Assembly: GCF_014898815.1 (NCBI RefSeq)
Contig: NW_026515482.1
Span: forward strand, 2,852,001 to 2,916,000
DNA from: Panonychus citri
Taxonomy: Eukaryota; Arthropoda; Arachnida; Trombidiformes; Tetranychidae
Length of the DNA stretch: 64,000 nt
Direction of reading: 5' to 3'
The first letter of the stretch is position 1. Each line of letters starts with the position of its first letter. Shown piece after piece: positions 61,501 to 64,000 of the stretch. The translations under genes were made by a program, and so were the position numbers. Below the pieces are notes generated by a model. It saw only the letters and a list, made by a program, of their open reading frames with translations. It ran no database searches and was not told the origin of the DNA.

Positions 61501-62783
61501 GGATTCGAACCTGTGCGGGAAAATCCCAATGGATTTCAAGTCCATCGCCTTAACCACTCGGCCACGAATGCAGATGAATTATCAGCACGTTACATGCCTA
61601 CAATTGGCTGCAATCAACAGGCTAACGTCATCTAATTAGAGACGATCAATCATCTTAATTACCTTTCCTTAGGATCAAACCATCAGACTGGAAAACTTGT
61701 TTACAGAAAAGCTCAATTCAATCTGCAGCAATTAATCATAATTAATGTTATATAATAGAGACCAGGAACGTTTTAACGTGCGAATGATGGGTTGATTACT
61801 ATTCGCATCTTTATATAGGCACTATTTTCCATTTTACTTCATCTGCAGTCGTGGCCGAGTGGTTAAGGCGATGGATTAGAAATCCATTGGGATTTTCCCG
61901 CACAGGTTCGAATCCTGTCGACTGCGAAATTTTTTTTCTTTTTCACAATTTCAATAGAAATTAATTGTTACTCTAATTGAACATTTCACTTTTACTGCGC
62001 ATCATGTTATCAACGTTATCGAGTTCAGTAGATTCTCAATTGAGTGATTCGATTGAGATAAATCGTTGATTAATTTTTCTAACAATCTATTCAATTACAT
62101 ATTCAATTATCTTGCAATTAAAATAATCACTATTTATACAAATGAGAGCAAAGTTTCAACAGTTAAAATTTTAATTTATAACTAAATTGAATATTGATTG
62201 GAATTGATTTCACCGGAAAAAGGAAACAGTACTTTTTCAGTTTGGATTCGAAATTATTCATTTAGATTAATGAGCAACTGAACTTTATTTGAATAAAATT
62301 GATTTGTTTTCTAACTGAATTAATTGTGAGCTTAAAATTTAATAATTCATCCCTCACATTTCAGCAATGATTCAGAATAAGTCATGATGATGATGGTCAG
62401 TCCTTAGAGATGGACATTAATTTTCTTTGGAAAAGAATAAAATTGAAAAAAAGTCTCTTTCAATATTCACTCTATTGGGATAGAAAAAGGTCACCGTCAT
62501 GTTTTATCATGATGAAACTGAATTCGAATGAAACTTAAGTTTAGAAATTTGTTGAAAAAAATTCTTTTTCTTTTCTTTTTCGGATTATCATCATTTAGAA
62601 GCATTGGAAGGACCATATCAAAGAGGTCGAAGATATCGAGATAAAAGTGACAAGAGCTTCATCCGGTTCGGTCGATCACCCAACCCCGAACGAACTATAG
62701 CTCTTTGGCCTCGTGAGAATCGTAAAAGGCCAGAAAAAACTAGCGACACTTATTTCCTTCGATTTGGACGTTCAACCAAATGA
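58557..62783 (+). CDS. FMRFamide-like neuropeptide precursor, 2 exons
   Basis: Exon 1 is 58557-59031, starting at ATG (MAGYLFIDIYY). A signal peptide ends near LLSLTVQG, followed by Ser-rich and Gln/Pro-rich spacers. It closes on FKSP with a GTAAGT donor. Exon 2 is 62599-62783, after a pyrimidine-rich acceptor, and the phase matches. Together they give 219 aa. Two amidated peptides are encoded by exon 2: one ending SDKSFIRFGRS after an RR site, and one ending TSDTYFLRFGRS after RKR, just before the stop. The Gly is the amide donor and the following Arg the cleavage site, giving FIRF-amide and FLRF-amide. The termini resemble crustacean extended FLRFamides. Myosuppressin or sNPF is less likely. 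The pairing of the two exons is inferred from phase and logic, not from a transcript. Extra exons in the 3.6-kb intron cannot be excluded. Confidence 0.75.
60956..61037 (-). tRNA. tRNA-Ser(CGA)
   Basis: 82 nt, anticodon loop CTCGAAA (anticodon CGA). The acceptor stem is GCAGTCG / CGACTGC, with a compensated pair change relative to the UGA copies. Terminator T8 downstream (60946-60953 region). The upstream DNA next to it lacks the conserved block; a diverged copy lies ~240 bp away at 61276-61299. Confidence 0.97.
61276..61299 (-). promoter_or_regulatory. Diverged, displaced copy of the tRNA upstream element
   Basis: The plus strand reads ATCGTTCGTATGTTAAAGCG, like the blocks at 53790 and 54294. 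It is 239 bp from the nearest tRNA 5' end (61037), so it is probably a relic. Confidence 0.35.
61391..61489. repeat. Direct repeat partner of 54062-54156
   Basis: The left flank of tRNA-Ser copy 4 matches the left flank of copy 2 in direct orientation. The right flank matches copy 3 in inverted orientation. Confidence 0.8.
61445..61739 (-). repeat. Inverted-repeat arm B (~295 bp), includes tRNA-Ser copy 4
   Basis: Reverse complement of 54324-54618 with about two differences as read. The near-identity outside the tRNA suggests recent duplication or gene conversion. Confidence 0.9.
61490..61571 (-). tRNA. tRNA-Ser(UGA), copy 4
   Basis: 82 nt, reading the same as copies 1-3: anticodon TGA, acceptor stem GCATTCG / CGAATGC, terminator T5 and T7 runs downstream. 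It lies in arm B, divergent from tRNA-Ser(AGA). Confidence 0.97.
61766..61817 (+). promoter_or_regulatory. Conserved upstream element and TATA-like box of tRNA-Ser(AGA)
   Basis: GAACGTTTTAACGTGCGAAT, then GATGGGTTGATTACTATTCGCA, then TTTATATAGG. The TATA-like box sits at -34 to -28 and the block at -79 to -36 relative to the tRNA start (61845). The order and spacing match copies 1 and 2. Confidence 0.6.
61845..61926 (+). tRNA. tRNA-Ser(AGA)
   Basis: 82 nt, anticodon loop TTAGAAA (anticodon AGA, read as IGA). Acceptor stem GCAGTCG / CGACTGC as in the CGA gene. B-box GGTTCGAATCC, terminator T8 at 61930-61937. Confidence 0.97.
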
Positions 62784-63471
62784 ACAAAATCGAAGCTCGA
62801 AAGTTGAAAGAAAAAAAACAAAAGTTCTAATCAAATATTCAACTGATTGGAAGTTGATTCCAATCAAAGAAAAGACATAGAAAAATAATTCCAATCTAAT
62901 ATTAATCTAATCTAATCAAAACAATTAACTAAACTAAAAATTGTCATTAATTGAAAAAAGAAATCCTCAACAATTAAAACTGATTAAAGTGACAGTTGAA
63001 CCAGTAAACCTTTTCATCAAGAGCGGATATTGATTATTGACCACCCACTTCCTCCTTAATTGTTTTGTCTCATTTTTATTTAATCCATCAACCTAATCAT
63101 CAATCTAGTAAATTTAATCCATTAATCCCATTTAACTGATTGTTGTTAACTTGATCCTTTCTCGACCATTGAAAACCTTTACAATAAAAAAAAACAATCG
63201 TAACAATTAAAATCATGAAATAAACTGATTGTTTCACTTTTTGGTAATCATTAATTGTTGACATGATTTTAATATTTGCAAATGATTTGATTAACAATGA
63301 TTTGATAATAAGCTTGCAAATGAGCACAATTGATTGATTAGCATTTCAACTAATATGATTAGTTGATAATGTATAATGATAGCAATTTAGAGCGATGAAA
63401 ATTTGAATTGGTTAATTTATGATAATGAATAAAGATTGATAATTGTTTATGAGTGAAGATGATTAAATTGA
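62784..63471. other. Intergenic, convergent with the 63.5-kb exon
   Basis: AT-rich. It should hold the 3' UTR of the neuropeptide gene. No supported coding sequence (63100-63327 minus is a weak TM-like frame). Confidence 0.5.
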
Positions 63472-63746
63472 TTACATCATTTTGCATGAATCGTTTTTCG
63501 GACGCGAAGTGGTCGAGGCGACGGATCGAGACCTGAAGGTCCGTCCAACTTGTCCAACGTCAAAGTAAACCCGAAAAGCCATAAAAAGGAAACAATTAAT
63601 TGTTCCAATGCGATTATATTGGAAAGTATTTTCCGTTTCCGCTTTAATATCTTCCTCTGAAAACTGTCGACAAAATATTTCAACCGTTTCAGCGCTTAGC
63701 AAGCGCGGCTTTTGGACTCCGGGATTATTGTCACCAAATCGTAAAT
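63472..63746 (-). CDS. Unidentified terminal exon (~91 codons), partial gene
   Basis: A GC-richer block behind a good acceptor (..ctattaacag, AG at 63747-63748). The longest frame reads LRFGDNNPGVQKPRLLS, then VEIFCRQFSEEDIKAE, then INCFLFMAFRVYFDVG, then a basic Ser/Arg tail ending DSCKMM and the TAA at 63472-63474. A second frame (63477-63683) is also open and has RKILKRKRK followed by a membrane-like LIVSFLWLFGFTLTL, so the frame is uncertain. The remaining exons would lie beyond the window end. No family recognised. Confidence 0.4.
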
Positions 63747-63748
63747 CT

Positions 63749-64000
63749 GTTAATAGAATCAAAAAAATAGATCAACAATCAATCCAATAGTTCAAACTAA
63801 TTCGATAGTAAATCAATTCCCTGTTCGGTGGCGTCACCTATTACTACTAGATGGAAGATAAATTCTAAGTTCGAACTCAACTTTTAATTAGTTGAATGTT
63901 ATTCTTGATGATTGAACCTTTGTCGAGTGATTTAGATTCTTCCTAAGATTAATCCTTTCCCTTCATCTCAATACAACAAAGAATAGCAATTAAGCATAAA
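63749..64000. other. Probable intron or flank at window edge
   Basis: AT-rich, with a small patch (GGTGGCGTCACC, 63827-63838, and ACTAGATGG, 63846-63854) resembling CTCF-type words. No exon identified. Confidence 0.4.

Larger units (their letters stand above)
59032..62598 (+). other. Intron of the FMRFamide-like gene, hosting three tRNA-Ser genes
   Basis: 3.57 kb of AT-rich DNA between a GTAAGT donor and a TTTAG acceptor. It contains tRNA-Ser(CGA), tRNA-Ser(UGA) copy 4, tRNA-Ser(AGA) and inverted-repeat arm B. No further coding exon was seen. Confidence 0.6.

Noticed and set aside
1..64000. CRISPR arrays, bacterial operons, rRNA genes
   Set aside because: None seen. Gene structure and tRNAs are eukaryotic throughout, and there is no sign of a bacterial or viral insert.

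Overview
The window is nuclear DNA of an arthropod, most likely an acariform (spider-mite-like) mite. It is AT-rich, its genes are split by GT-AG introns, and it carries an arthropod-type gustatory receptor, FMRFamide-family peptides and class II serine tRNA genes. The mite assignment is inference from gene style and composition. It was not tested by any search.

Layout. Positions 1-2.8 kb hold a possible two-exon microgene and a ~1.05 kb element with long terminal inverted repeats. From 2.8 to 12.7 kb the DNA is non-coding and includes a 192-bp mariner-type MITE. It is probably the first large intron of a KCNQ potassium channel, whose N-terminal exon lies on the minus strand at 12.7-12.9 kb. 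After 4 kb of non-coding DNA comes a dense block of metabolic and housekeeping genes: EEF1AKMT2 (+), NDUFV1 (-), GTPBP10 (+) and FBP1 (+). NDUFV1 and GTPBP10 are divergent, both probably mitochondrial, and only 245 bp apart. At 26.3-27.1 kb a minus-strand gene encodes a probable prohormone ending in LRWG. About 7 kb of gene-free DNA follows. Then come a gustatory receptor (34.1-35.8 kb, -), an unknown secreted or membrane protein (36.4-37.0 kb, -), a KIAA0513 homologue (38.4-41.3 kb, -), PGM3 (43.1-44.9 kb, +), a four-TM MARVEL protein (46.1-47.5 kb, -), a small secreted two-cysteine peptide (49.0-49.2 kb, +) and RPRD1 (50.1-51.9 kb, -).

The last 10 kb hold six class II serine tRNA genes in two clusters: four UGA, one CGA and one AGA. 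The clusters are related by a nearly identical ~295-bp inverted repeat. The second cluster lies inside the 3.6-kb intron of an FMRFamide-like neuropeptide precursor (58.6-62.8 kb, +). A last minus-strand exon near 63.6 kb is unidentified.

The most noteworthy observations are the unassigned LRW-amide prohormone; the KCNQ exon, which has no in-frame start codon at its 5' end; a PGM3 that lacks the first aspartate of the metal loop; a conserved upstream block plus TATA-like box in front of three tRNA-Ser genes; and inverted-repeat arms that straddle the first exon of the neuropeptide gene. All exon boundaries were read by eye from splice consensus, phase and family knowledge. No database search was possible.
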